Origin: Anisus vortex | Taxonomy: Eukaryota > Mollusca > Gastropoda > Planorbidae | DNA length: 64,000 bases | Reading direction: 5' to 3' | Assembly: GCA_949126835.1 (NCBI GenBank) | Contig: OX421507.1 | Location: 11,335,400-11,399,399 of the forward strand | In this document: positions 20,859 to 32,105 of the stretch, piece by piece | How positions within the stretch are numbered: the stretch's first letter is position 1 | Layout of the letters: the number at the start of each line of letters is the position of its first letter | Notes under the pieces: generated by a model | Databases searched by the model: none | What the model was told of the DNA's origin: nothing | The model's input: the letters and a program-made list of their open reading frames with translations, nothing else | Translations under genes and position numbers: made by a program

Positions 20859-23286
20859 CAGGGCCCTCACAAGCCAATGTGGCGCCCCAGGGCAAAAGTT
20901 TCAGCGCCGCCCCCTTGCATACTGTAACTGCTATGTTTAGTGCATAGGTTCTCAACCTTTTTCGGCTCACCGCCCCCTTTTTCAAATTTGTATCTCCCAC
21001 TGCTTCCCCCCATACCCAAATCCGAAGTTGATCTAATGAGTCAAATTTGCCGCATACAATTTGTATAGGCCGACTAGATTTGTATGCAATTTTATCATCC
21101 TACAAAGAGCTGAATATTCACTTAAATGATTAGGCCTACATGTGTTTAATTGTTGTTTAATAAATAATAATAAAAAAATATACTGCAAAAGAGATTTTTG
21201 AAAATATAACAATTTTAAAATGAAGCTTGTTCCTGGTATGTTGCTAGTAGTTCGTCTACGTTCCAATAAATAGGGTGTCAAAATGCAATAAAAAAAATTG
21301 TTTCCAAAACCAAAAGACCTAGAGAAATTGATGAATGTCGTTTTGCAACCAAAAGTCGTGATTATTGGCCATTTCTGCATTCAATTTTTATTCTTAATTT
21401 GTTTTTTATTCAATCAATTCTACTTGCAGTTGTAAAGGTAGGTCTGATTTTAATACTTCACTACTAGAAACAAAGGTCTAATAACCAATCAGGAATTTTA
21501 ATATTTATAATAATATCTTTAAATCCTCTGTTGAAGTAATCATTAATTGTTTCAATGTATTGAAATAAGCATGTCTTCGTCAGTTGTTCTTTATAAATTC
21601 AAGATTTCTGCGTCCAAAGTTATGCTTGTACAATAGAAGTTTTGACATAAATGCAAAAAAAACAACAAAAAACACTCTTTGTCTTCTTTTAATTAAGGTC
21701 AATTCCCTGAAATCTTTTTTTAAAAACTTTTTTAATCCAATTAAATAGAAGACAACAATTTTCAATTTTATGAGATTTTCTCTCAAATAATTGTCTTTGG
21801 TTTCCAAAAACTTTAGCATCGAAACAAATATCCATTCAATATATAGTGGTAGTAACAAACTATTTGCAATCCTGATTATTCTAAAAAAAATCTGCAACAC
21901 TCCGAACAATCTATCATTAGGCTAAATGCGTTGCTTCTGTTTTGTTCTCTGCAGTAATTACGTATTGTAGTGAGTGATGAAGGCGATTACTGAGATTTTT
22001 TAGCAAAGTAATGTTGTCGATGAATCACACACAGCTAAGACATCTAGCAGAGATTTCTTTAATTACGACATCAAGCTAGGATAGAATCCATACCATCGTC
22101 GTTGGAAGAATTTCTATTTTTCCCTAAAAACTTAAAGTAATTAATATAATTTGCCTTTAGTGTCCTTAATTTTTTTCTTTAGCAAAATTAGCAAAAGTTT
22201 CCCTTCCATAATAATAAAAAAAAAACATAACGTTTAACGTTTCATTATTGTCAGGTAGCGTGGACTCCCATCAAGTTGTAAAAATGTAGAAAGTTTTTAG
22301 GTACTCACACAATATACTCTCACTTCATCGCGTGACATTTCATTAATTCTTCTCTACATTGTGCTTTTGCTCAACTTTTATTTCTTTAATAAGTCGATAT
22401 CAAAACTGGTTTTTATAAATCAAAGGCTACATAGATAATTAAATCTAATTTATTCAAATTAAAACCAAAACAATCGAATGAAACTGTGATAATGAACAAA
22501 AGCACCGAACTTCGTTTTCTAACGAGCTGAGCCAGATATTTAATTTATAGGCCTACTCACCCTAGCCCCTACCTCCTCTTCTAAAAATCTAATCACCGCC
22601 CCCATCTGAATTTCTCAGATACAGTCTAAATATAGCAATAGATCAAGGTTAAGTACAGAATGGGCTTCATATGACTTTGACGTCACAATTACACAGTAGA
22701 CATAAGTCGATAAAGCCTTTGTCAAAGCTCAAGATTACCCTTCTTATAAGTGAAGCAGATCTTAATTCTGGTAATTAAAAAATCAGTGGTGTTGAATATA
22801 TTTCAAGTAGTCTACTTTCGTACCGCCAACTGGCCCTTCAGTGATCCCTACTGTTGCCGGGAACATCATCGCCCCCCCCCCCAGAGCTTCTCACTGCCCC
22901 CTGGGGGGGGGCGATAACGCCCCCTGTTGAGAATCAGTGGAACGTTAGTGCCTGCGCTTAGTTAATTATTATGATAAAAGATATTTTAAAATGCAGTTTT
23001 TTATTAAGAATATTCTAGATGAGCAAATCTTGAATGAAACCTTTGTGAGCCTATTAAAAAGTGAAACCATTGTATAAAACAGTTTGAGTGTAATTAAATA
23101 ACAAGTCAACTTCTACTAATCTATATTTATACATTATTCCTTTTGTTTACAATTTGTGTTTCAATTTTTTCCCCCTTCAACTCTCCTAAAATTTCTGATA
23201 TGAACTTAGGCTAAATGTGCCGCCCCCTAGAAGTGCCGCCCCCGGGCATATGCCCCCCTCTGCCCTCCCCAATGTGAGGGCACTGA
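20859..23286. mobile_element. Large hAT-like element with 8-bp duplication ATCATTGG
   Basis: Begins CAGGGCCCTCACAAG and ends ATGTGAGGGCACTGA. ATCATTGG flanks it at 20851-20858 and 23287-23294, exact if one extra A is allowed at the right terminus. Its subterminal regions carry GCCGCCCC motifs at both sides. Its interior holds a second hAT-like element (20943-22939). Confidence 0.65.
20943..22939. mobile_element. Nested hAT-like element, second family (hAT2)
   Basis: Left terminus CATAGGTTCTCAACC and right terminus GTTGAGAATCAGTG resemble the CAGTGGTTCTCAACC ends of Charlie-type hAT elements. The 2.0-kb interior is AT-rich with minus-strand open frames (21033-21380, 21580-21909) lacking a recognised domain. 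32200-32345 resembles 21230-21370, and 34370-34500 resembles its right end. No convincing 8-bp duplication. Confidence 0.5.
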
Positions 23287-23294
23287 ATCATTGG

Positions 23295-23733
23295 TGTATT
23301 TATTGTAAGATGCAATACTCAGAATTCCCGAGTGTTGCACACCGATCTACATCCTGCATCCTACATCGCCTACATAAAGACGTGTGCGCTATATATCTAG
23401 GAATCATCTACCGTAAGTGATACCACTCCTTGGCTTTTTTACTCCCTTTATTTTAGATTGCAATGTCTGCAATCGTCAATCGTGGTGCAAAAATTGGCTT
23501 CGATTTTTCGACCACTTCCCGTGGTCCGATCGAGCTGAAATTTGGACAGCAAATTTGTGGCGCCTAACAATACATCCTATCAAATTTTCAGTTAAAACGA
23601 CTTAATAATACTACACTTATGACAATATTCATTTCTTAAAAGGAAAGTATAAGAAATATTTTGATTTAGCGTTAAAAATGCCTGTGCAACTTTTTATACT
23701 TTTTCGGCGTAAAGCTAGAAAAAAAAATTATGC
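23295..23733. other. Unassigned sequence
   Basis: No gene or element end recognised between the hAT-like element and the tandem array. Confidence 0.4.
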
Positions 23734-23955
23734 TTGTTTTGAATCAACGACCCAGCTCTAGTTAGATCATCATTCTCTTGTTTTGAATCAACGACCCAGC
23801 TCTAGTTAGATCATCATTCTCTTGTTTTGAATCAACGACCCAGCTCTAGTTAGATCATCATTCTCTTGTTTTGAATCAACGACCCAGCTCTAGTTAGATC
23901 ATCATTCTCTGTTTTGAATCAACGGCCCAGCTCTAGTTAGATCATCATTCTCTGT
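23734..23955. repeat. 44/45-bp tandem repeat, five copies
   Basis: The unit contains TGTTTTGAATCAACGACCCA and GCTCTAGTTAGATCATCATT. The last part of the unit (GTTAGATCATCATTCT) is the edge of the resuming hAT1 sequence, so the array seems to have grown at an insertion junction. Copies differ mainly by one base in the CTTGTTTT/CTGTTTT start. Confidence 0.9.
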
Positions 23956-23965
23956 TTCGACAATA

Positions 23966-24400
23966 TGTTATATATTGCAGACGCTCCTTCTATACAGAAA
24001 ATTATTGCGCCCTACGCTCATCTGTGGTCCGAGTCTAGTCTTGCATTTCATTTATGTTTTAAATGATGTTAAATTACTGGTGTTCCTGGTTTGTTCGGGC
24101 AACCCATTCCATGCCCGAATGCCACTCGGAAGGAAAGAGTACTTATATGCATTTGTTCTCGCATAATAAGGAAAGTGTTTTTGTCTTTATGTTATCTGAG
24201 CATTGCAACAGGCTGTTATTGGGTTGTATTTCTAAATTAGAGTTTAATGCCTTATGTATTATTACTACTTTACTTTTTGCCCTTCTGCCCTCTAGTGTTT
24301 CTAGGTTTAGTGATTTGACTAATGGTGTTACTCCTGTTAGTTGTGAATATTCGCTCTTTTGCAGCTCCTTTTTGAATTTGTTCTAATTTTTTCATGTTTT
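23966..24400 (-). pseudogene. LINE 3' fragment in hAT1 (same site as 5.4 kb copy)
   Basis: Same LINE family and orientation as 5372-6010, flanked on both sides by the same hAT1 bases (TTTCGACAATAT on one side, TTTTTAATAATTACCATAA on the other). The minus-strand ORF2 C-terminus is recognisable but interrupted. This copy lacks the MITE, so CTCTAGTG at about 24292-24299 is the empty site. Confidence 0.7.
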
Positions 24401-24706
24401 TAATAATTACCATAAATGTGAAAGTTTAGTATTAAAATATTGTACTTGATATAAAGCAGGCAAATAAAAAGGATGATAATTACTAACACGTTTATTTGTA
24501 TTAAATATAAGACGATTTTCTCTATAATTAATCTCCTTTGCTTGTGGCCTTGGTCTTGCTATGGAGTTAAATAAATTGTCCTATAAAAATAATTGTTGAA
24601 AAGTATAATAGGGCAGGTTGACTTTTAGGCTGTTCGCACGCTGAATGATTTAGAAATCCTAGTTAGGCACACACTTAGCCAAAGTTTGCCTACCCTTGGT
24701 CTAGAG

Positions 24707-25054
24707 CAGGGGTCGGGAACCTTTAATCTGAGAGAGCCATGTACACCACATATTTTGAAAAGTAATTCTGTGAGAGCCATACATTATGTTTAAAACTAAA
24801 AAATTCAAGTAAATGTGTGCATTTTGTGTAATTTTAAAACTAATAGTACAATAATTATGTCTCTGAATCCTTCTGATGCTGAGCTGCAGTAGACTTTAGC
24901 TCATTTGTAGAATGAAATATTGATATGCAATTAATATGCAGATCAAAAAGTCTTAAAAATTTTTTTTTTTAATAATCGAACATTTGTCTGCGAGCCAGAT
25001 GCAGCCATCAAAAGAGCCACATCTGGCTCACGAGCCATTGGTTCCCGACCCCTG
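24707..25054. mobile_element. hAT MITE with exact 8-bp duplication GTCTAGAG
   Basis: 348 bp with a perfect 15-bp inverted repeat CAGGGGTCGGGAACC / GGTTCCCGACCCCTG. GTCTAGAG is duplicated exactly at 24699-24706 and 25055-25062. Subterminal AGAGAGCCAT and GAGAGCCATA blocks face GAGCCACATCTGGCTC near the right end. It abuts the right end of the hAT1 element, sharing one target copy. Confidence 0.92.
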
Positions 25055-25146
25055 GTCTAGAGTCTAGCGTATAGAGTATAGAAAGAATGTGGGATCGCCA
25101 TAAATTCTGGGAAAACGAAGTAAATTTTTCTACTGTTATGTTAGAG

Positions 25147-25344
25147 CAGGGGTCGGTAACCCTTTGATAATAGAGTGCCAAAGTAGGATTTCTAATTCAT
25201 TTAGCGTGCCAACATCCTAAAAGTCATCGTGCTTCAGCACTTAATTTCTTGTAGAAGAGGCTTGCATTACTTTTTTTATATTTTTTTGCGTGCCATTGAA
25301 AAAAAGCCAAGTCTGGCACGCGTTGCGTAGGTTGCCGACCCCTG
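25147..25344 (-). mobile_element. hAT1-family MITE with exact 8-bp duplication TGTTAGAG
   Basis: 198 bp, starting CAGGGGTCGGTAACC and ending GGTTGCCGACCCCTG. TGTTAGAG is duplicated exactly at 25139-25146 and 25345-25352. It keeps both hAT1 ends (GGCACGCG block on the right, so it is in reverse orientation) with the middle deleted. Confidence 0.92.
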
Positions 25345-25352
25345 TGTTAGAG

Positions 25353-26124
25353 TACAGTTAGAGGATGGCATATGGAGTTCCCTCATGGGTGCTCGATTGG
25401 ATTGGGGAAGTGGGGATGAAGGTAGTGTAGGAAATGGTGCGGGGCGCAAATGATGAACATAATGCTCTGTCTGAGTACTGTCTGACACACATTTTAAAAA
25501 TTCCCAACACTGTGTTAAAACCACAACATCAAAGAATCAACCAAACAATCACAACATTTTTCAGCGTTAGTAATTTGTAACATGCACGCGGGAAAACATG
25601 TCACAACGACATTGATTGTAAAGACCACGTGACGTCTGATGCACAAACGCTGTCAATGGGCATAGCCTACCCCGGGCTCTGACATGACCAACAAAGTTTG
25701 TGCATTAGAGATTTTTGCATCCCCCGTCCCTTCCCTCCCAAAATAACCAACACCGGCACCATCTAATTTTGTTCTGTTTTTACCTGCCCAAAATTAATTT
25801 TAACGGTTTCTTTTAAATTCTTGGGGGGGGGGGGGGGGGGGGCAGGGAAGGGGTTTCAAAACCTATTAATGCCGAGGGTTTGTTTATAACCGGAAATGAG
25901 GTGAAACACGCTCTTTATCGTCTGCTAACCGCCGGAGTGTGATGATCTTGTGGTGTCCAACAGTGGCCGTCAGATTCCCGCGCAAAGATGCGCACATTTC
26001 TGCCATTACTTAATCGTCTGCTGGAATATGATTTGTGTTCTTAAATATTAAAGCAGGATTTTGTTTAAAACTTTTTCCAACTTCATTGTATTTTTCAATG
26101 TGTATCTTTGTCTTTTTACTAACC
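25353..26124. other. Unassigned sequence
   Basis: No gene recognised. It holds a poly-G tract of about 18 bases near 25824-25842. The rest looks single-copy within this window. Confidence 0.4.
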
Positions 26125-26411
26125 AGTTTCTCTCTCTCTCTCTCTCTCCCTTGCTTCTCTCTCTCTCTCTTTCTCTATCTCTCTCTCTACTTGTCTTTCT
26201 GTCCCTTTCTATTGTCTGTCTCCATTTATCCATCTCCTTCCACTTTCGCACTACGTCTATCATTCTGTCTGTTTTTCGATGTCTAACTTTCTTTCTTTCC
26301 TTATCTTTTTATCTTTATTGATATATATTACTCTCTCTCTCTCTCTCTCTGTCACTCTCTCTCTATCTATCTCTCTCTCTTTATCTCTCTCTCTATCTCT
26401 CTCTCTCTTTC
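26125..26411. repeat. CT microsatellite ending at the assembly gap
   Basis: (CT)n interspersed with TTT and TAT. It runs straight into the N block, so it probably caused the gap. Confidence 0.9.
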
Positions 26412-26611
26412 NNNNNNNNNNNNNNNNNNNNNNNNNNNNNNNNNNNNNNNNNNNNNNNNNNNNNNNNNNNNNNNNNNNNNNNNNNNNNNNNNNNNNNNNN
26501 NNNNNNNNNNNNNNNNNNNNNNNNNNNNNNNNNNNNNNNNNNNNNNNNNNNNNNNNNNNNNNNNNNNNNNNNNNNNNNNNNNNNNNNNNNNNNNNNNNNN
26601 NNNNNNNNNNN
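26412..26611. other. Assembly gap, 200 N
   Basis: Exactly 200 undetermined bases, a conventional gap length, so the true size is unknown. Confidence 0.99.
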
Positions 26612-26863
26612 CAGTGGTAAGTGTATCTGACTGCCAAGAGGGTGACCTGGGTTGGATACTCCATTGATTCCTTGCTTTGTGCTATTTCTACTTTTTAAAA
26701 ATATTTCCATTAACATTAGTTGTTTTTTTTAAAGATTATAAAAAATATCTGTTTAAAATTATTAAATCCCTAGCTTAGTCTGTTTATTGTAGGTTATGAA
26801 ATTGTTATCTGTCAATGCCCTTCCCCCCCCCCCCCCGGAGCTACGCCGGGTAATTTAGCTTGT
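26612..26863 (+). mobile_element. tRNA-headed repeat with Helitron-like end (family D)
   Basis: The head has CAGTGGTAAGTGTATCTGAC and GACCTGGGTTGG, like the tRNA-like head at 36.0 kb. The body is AT-rich. The end has a CCCGG...CCGGG stem-loop (about 26834-26850) then TAATTTAGCTTGT. The 36.0-kb copy has the same order of parts at similar spacing. The left end is lost in the gap. Confidence 0.5.
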
Positions 26864-27590
26864 ATAAGATAAAATAGGCCTATACTGGGACTTTTTGGAA
26901 CTTCAATAAAAGCGCTTTACCGAGACCAACAACATGTAAGCAATATGATCATGTTTTTTTTGTTTTTGTTTTTCTTAAATATATATTTCGTTCAAAATAA
27001 AAACAACAACATACTTCGTTTCTTGAGACCCCCAAGGACATAAAAAGCAATTAGCGTATAGTGAGAGGCGAGGGGCGAAAGCAAACCAAAATATAAAAAA
27101 ACTAACTTCGTAACATATCTGTCCTCATTTCCCTCAAATAATTAAAAAAAAGTCCACGCCCTTAGATTCCAGGTTTCCATAGACCTGTCATCGTCACGCT
27201 TGGCTTGTTTTACTCAAAAGGGCACGCTGACACACCGAATGGGCGCGCGCAGAATCCAAAAATCCGGCATGTTTGTTTTTGTTTGATTTTTTTTTCAATC
27301 CAAACCCGCAAGTCATGGCTTTTTATAAATTTCATGTGCGCATCACGCGCTCATTTCCATTGTCTCTATCTAGGTCTCGCGCTGTCACCACAATTATTTG
27401 TTCATTGTCAATTCCTTCTCTCTCTTTATCTCTCTCTTTCTCTTTCTCTCTTTCTCAAACCCTTCTGTTTCCTTAAGGTGAGGCAAAGAGTTAAACGAGA
27501 GTAAAAATTCGACAGAGAGAAAATAGTGTGTTAATGCGACAGTAGATTTCATGCGTTTTAATCGTTTCGAAGTACACTCTAAATCAAACA
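26864..27590. other. Unassigned sequence
   Basis: AT-rich with short (CT)n at 27415-27450. The open frames 27205-27504 are low-complexity at their ends and have no domain. Confidence 0.4.
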
Positions 27591-27604
27591 CATCCAGTTC
27601 AGGT

Positions 27605-27839
27605 TTCTCTCTCTCTCTCTCTTTCTCTTTATTTCTCTCTCTCTCTCTCTTTCTCTCTCTCATTTTCTCTTTATTTCTCCCTCTCTCTCTTTCTCTCTCT
27701 CTCTCTTTCTCTTTATTTCTCTCTCTCTCTCTTTCTCTCTCTCTCTTTCTCTTTATTTCTCTCTCTCTCTCTTTCTCTCTCTCATTTTCTCTTTATTTCT
27801 CTCTCTCTCTTTCTCTCTCTCTCTCTTTCTCTTTATTTC

Positions 27840-27870
<31 letters not shown>

Positions 27871-28191
27871 TTCTCTCTTTCTCTTTATTTCTCTCTCTCT
27901 CTTTCTCTTTATTTCTCTCTCTCTCTCTTTCTCTCTCTCTCATTTTCACTTTATTTCTCTCTCTCTTTCTCTCTCTCTCTTTCTCTTTATTTCTCTCTCT
28001 CTCTCTTTCTCTCTCTCTCATTTTCTCTTTATTTCTCTCTCTCTCTTTCTCTCTCTCTCTCTTTCTCTTTATTTCTCTCTCTCTCTCTTTCTCTCTCTCT
28101 CTTTGTCTTTATTTCTCTCTCTCTCTCTTTCTCTCTCTCTCATTTTCTCTTTATTTCTCTCTCTCTTTCTCTCTCTCTCTTTCTCTTTATT

Positions 28192-28222
<31 letters not shown>

Positions 28223-28275
28223 TTTTCTCTTTATTTCTCTCTCTCTCTTTCTCTCTCTCTCTCTTTCTCTTTATT

Positions 28276-28323
<48 letters not shown>

Positions 28324-28379
28324 ATTTTCTCTTTATTTCTCTCGCTCTCTCTTTCTCTCTCTCTCTCTTTCTCTTTATT

Positions 28380-28413
<34 letters not shown>

Positions 28414-28415
28414 GT
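27605..28415. repeat. CT satellite with a higher-order period
   Basis: Pure (CT)n punctuated by TTTCTCTTTATTTCTC at fairly regular spacing of roughly 35-70 bp, with a CATTTTCTCTTTATTTCTC variant recurring in between. A 377-codon open frame across it is an artefact of the repeat. Confidence 0.95.
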
Positions 28416-28720
28416 TCTATAACATTTTTTCCCCAAACGTATTCCTCTTGCGGTGCCCTTTCTTTTTTCTTTGTAAAATCTTCACTAGGTGTCGCATTTA
28501 CCTCATTGAATGGAAAACAAGCTGTTATGAAATATCATTTGCACTATTCAGAGGCGCCACTGTAGTGACGCCACAGCCGGGTCACAGCTCCCCCCCCCCC
28601 CCCCCGGGTGTGGCGACGCTCATTTTCGGGAACCACTTCTCTAAACATATCTCTCAGCGCAACTCTCTGCTATCTCCTTACTAGTTATATTATTGTACTA
28701 AGACCGGGCTTGAAGATGAA
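28416..28720. other. Unassigned sequence
   Basis: Has a C tract at 28590-28605 in the motif GCGCCACTGTAGTGACGCC. No gene recognised. Confidence 0.4.
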
Positions 28721-28721
28721 T

Positions 28722-28850
28722 TGACGTCACGGCAGTATAAAAAAAAGCTCTCGACTAAGCTCGTCTCTTGATTCTATAGAACTCGTCGTCAAGGAAGTGA
28801 CATCCGTTAATGTAGAACAAATCTTACGCCAACAAGTGAAGTGACGTCGA
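28722..28850 (+). promoter_or_regulatory. Candidate CRE + TATA promoter-like cluster
   Basis: A perfect palindromic CRE, TGACGTCA (28722-28729), is followed 6 bp later by TATAAAAAAA (28736-28745), and a second half-matching TGACGTCG lies at about 28844. A CRE close upstream of a TATA box is a common RNA polymerase II promoter layout. No exon is recognised downstream, so this is only a candidate. Confidence 0.25.
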
Positions 28851-31689
28851 AACTTAACCAAAACAAAACGCGCATGTTTTTTTTTATTAATCACAATTAT
28901 TCTCTAAAATCCACTTATATCGATATATATACATTATTTGTGTTAATATATAGACTAGATATGACAAAGTAGTTAGGCCTATGCATTATCCAATACATGT
29001 AGGGCCTACTGTAAGTTTTAACTCACATCTTTTTCTTTTGAGCCCCTTCGCCAATTCGACAATTTGGGCGCCAACGGGGAGGATAAACCCCCTCCTCCTA
29101 TACAGATCCCACCCGCGGGGGGTTTATCGTTCGTGGCTTGATTCGAACCCAACATCTACCGCTGCCACCAACACCACAGTCAAAGATCTCAGCTCGTTGC
29201 ACAAAGGCGTCACACTCACTCTAGAGGCAACAATTTTTTTTTAAATTCTTTAAAACTTCAAAATTCTCAGATCTCAGAACTCTCTTATTTCTCAGTTTAC
29301 ACCTCCCCCCCCCCCCCCCCCAAAACCACCTCTTTACACCCCCCCCCCAAACCACCTCAACCAGAAACCAAAAAAAGAAAAAATCAACTGTATCTTGATT
29401 ACACCATCACCCTTTGCACTCATTTCATTTTACTCTTAGATCTTTACCCCCTCCTTCTCTCCCCCTCCCGCACACACACTCACACACTCACACACACACA
29501 GCCCTAACTCCCACCACTTGGCATCAAATTTATCACAACGACCTCCAACCAAGGGAAAGTGTCACACGGAGGTTTAGTCACGTTCTGATATCAGCCACGG
29601 TTATTACTGATCCCCCCTCCCCTCCCAGGGGCTGCTCGTGATCGGATATCTCTTTCGCCCCCCCCCTTCACCCCACCCATCCTACCATTCTCCCACGCCA
29701 TCTCCCTAAGGTAATCAATAATTACAGGTAACCTGCTGGGGGGGGGAGGGGAGGGGGAGGAGAAAAGAAAAGAACACCAAGATGGGACGGAGAGACGAAG
29801 GAGGAATTGTTCTCCGTTGACACTGATCAATCAAGGGTCCATAATTAACTAGGGGATAAGGGCGCAAAAAAAAAAAGTCTAGTATCCACACACACACACT
29901 CGTTGTCGTAATGAATGAAAGTGCTAGTTGATATGGAATCTTTTCATTATATTCGGGTCAGTCTATCGGACGGTTCCAGAAAAAATGTGGAGGGCAGTGT
30001 GATTGCCAGGGGTCAACGCTGACCATAGTGAAAAAGGCGTTGGTCACGTATCGGTTGACTTTGGGTCGATTCCTGTCGTCGTTATCTTGTGGTCATTAAC
30101 TTTGTCAGCCCGCGATAGTTATAGGTGTTGTAGCCTAAGTGTACTAATACCTCCCCCCACCCCTCACAATCCGTCTCTTCCCCAGCCTACGTTTTATACA
30201 ACGTATTAATTTTATCACCGCACCTTGTCTAAGAAGTCAAATGACTTGACGGTAAAAAAATATATGACATTAAAAACAGGAAAAAAAATGAAATTAATAT
30301 GAAAGAATGACAGATAAAAAGAAAGTATGACATTACGGCGAAATAATTTATTTATTACAAAAAGACATTAAAAGATTTTTAAAAATTAATCCTTTATTTG
30401 CAGAAATTAATGAAAGCGAGGTAAAAGGTATATAGAGGCTGAATTTTTTTTAATGTACAAAATATTGGTAACGTGCGTTTAGTTGAGTTCAATAGGGATT
30501 TACAAATGGGCAAAGAACAAATAATTTCAAAATTGACTTCGGTGCAGGATTGGGATAAAAATTGATAGCATGTGTATTCGTTGGCCTATACATAGAATCT
30601 ATAAATATAAAGGGTTTTGATCATTTAACAATTTCAAACGTTTAGACTTGGTCGGTTTACGCTTGACAAAGTAGATAAATATTTAAGCTAACATATTTAT
30701 GTATGTGTTTATTAGTTTGCTCTGTTTATATGTATTTTTATCCCAAAAAAATTGCCGCTCTTTGATTTTGATAACCTAAATGCTCCCCTGTTTTAAGACA
30801 ACCCAACGCCAACCCCTGTATGCTTAAAAATGCACGTGACACCCAGAAATTTAACAAGAACATAACAAAAAAATAAGTTGAATGGAACACAATCATAAAT
30901 CTACTTCATATTTCCTTCTTTAAAACAACTTTCAATTTGTCATGATCATTGATATCCATATATTATCACACAAAAAAAAAACAAATTCCGGGTTTAATAT
31001 CTAGAATGGTAAAATCTTAGATCTTCAACATTGTTTCCAACGGAAATTTTTACTTTGACAAAAATTCTTCCTAGATCTCAGTTGCTTTTTTTTTTCATTT
31101 TTAAAACTTTCAAAAGTGTTGTGATTTTTTAAAGGGCTAATTTACAAAAAAATAACTATACTTTTGAAAAGCATTGGTCTCCACCATTGGGGATAAACCA
31201 GGAGAAATAGATAAGAAAATGCCCTGTTACGGTAATCTCAAGTGAATTGGTGGAAAGTGCCCCGTTGCCAAAACTATCGCCAATTATTAGCAATGACAAG
31301 CCTTTTTATCAATGGGTTTAGAGAGGGAGAGAGGGGGAGAGAGAGAGAGAATGGACGAGAGCCAACTTTAGGGCGCTATCACTGAAGGAATATACCTTGA
31401 TAAATATAATTGATACCAAATTGGGTTGTTATAAAGTTTTCCGTAACATGTTCTAAGTGTACAAACGACGCAATCCCTTGGGATAACTTTTCACGTCGCT
31501 GCATTTGTAATTCTTTTCTCTTATCCTTTCTCTATTTTGCTTCAGCGTACAAGCCCAAATATAGATTGTCTTATTACATCAATGTCTTGATTTATATTAT
31601 CTTATTACACCAAATGCCTTGATTCATAACGAGAAAATATTCATATTCAAGGGGAGATCACTAACGTCTTCTGTTTTAATGTCTAAAAC
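28851..31689. other. Unassigned, no gene recognised
   Basis: Holds C tracts (29308, 29340, 29659), G tract (29738) and (CA)n at 29470-29500. A reverse box-B-like GATTCGAACCC (29141-29151) could belong to a decayed tRNA-derived repeat on the minus strand. The part from 30210 to 31690 is AT-rich and appears single-copy. (GA)n at 31320-31350. Confidence 0.4.
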
Positions 31690-31694
31690 TTGAC

Positions 31695-32105
31695 ATTCAT
31701 GTGTCATCATCATCATATATGGTGCTACAGCCTCACCACCTCCGTCCACTCGGACCTATCCATCGCCTTCTTTTTCCAGGCCTGTACCCCGATCTGTCGC
31801 AGATCTCTCTCGACATCGTCCAACCATCTCAGTCTGGGTCTGCCTTTAGGTCGTTTTCCTCTGGGGGTCTGAGCATATATCACTTTCGCTCCTTTGCTGT
31901 TTAGCATTCGTTCCAGGTGGCCTGTCCAGCGTAGTCTGCCCCCTTTTTTTTATTTCAGCCACAACAGTAGGGTCTTCGTATAGCTCGTAGACCTCTCTAT
32001 TGGTGCGCATCCTGCATTCATTTTCGTTTTTGGTTGGTCCCAAAAATTTTCTGAGGACTTTTCTTACCCAGGTATTTAGTATGCTTTCTGTATTTTTTTT
32101 TTCAT
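31695..32105 (-). pseudogene. LINE ORF2 C-terminus (RTE/jockey-like), frameshifted
   Basis: Two minus-strand frames carry adjoining parts of one domain. 31846-32043 has REVYELYEDPTVVAEIKKRG, and 31725-31907 has a GKRPKGRPRLRWLDDVERDL motif then GVQAWKKKAMDRSEW. The GRP-LRW-DDVE...W...DR..W arrangement is the conserved C-terminal region after the RT of many animal endonuclease/RT LINEs. The two frames meet near 31920-31945, so there is at least one frameshift. The 3' end lies at a (TCA)n-like tail around 31707. It is a fragment of roughly the last 130 codons. Confidence 0.75.

Larger units (their letters stand above)
19309..24698 (+). mobile_element. hAT1 transposon split by later insertions; TSD GTCTAGAG
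   Basis: The left end CAGGGTTCGGCAACC starts after GTCTAGAG (19301-19308). The right end, decayed to TTTGCCTACCCTTG, stops at 24698 and is followed by GTCTAGAG (24699-24706). Left sequence runs to about 20830 and right sequence resumes near 23942 at the equivalent position of the 3.8-kb copy (GTTAGATC versus GTTGGATC), so these are halves of one element. Inside are a piggyBac-like MITE, an RNase H fragment, a 2.4-kb MITE composite, a 44-bp tandem array and a LINE fragment. Confidence 0.7.

Noticed and set aside
22675..22690. CRE-like TGACGTCA near 22.68 kb
   Set aside because: It lies inside the hAT2 element with no TATA or other promoter feature.
27551..28684. 377-codon open frame
   Set aside because: It translates a CT satellite. 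The peptide is only Ser/Leu/Phe repeats, and stops are absent because of base composition.
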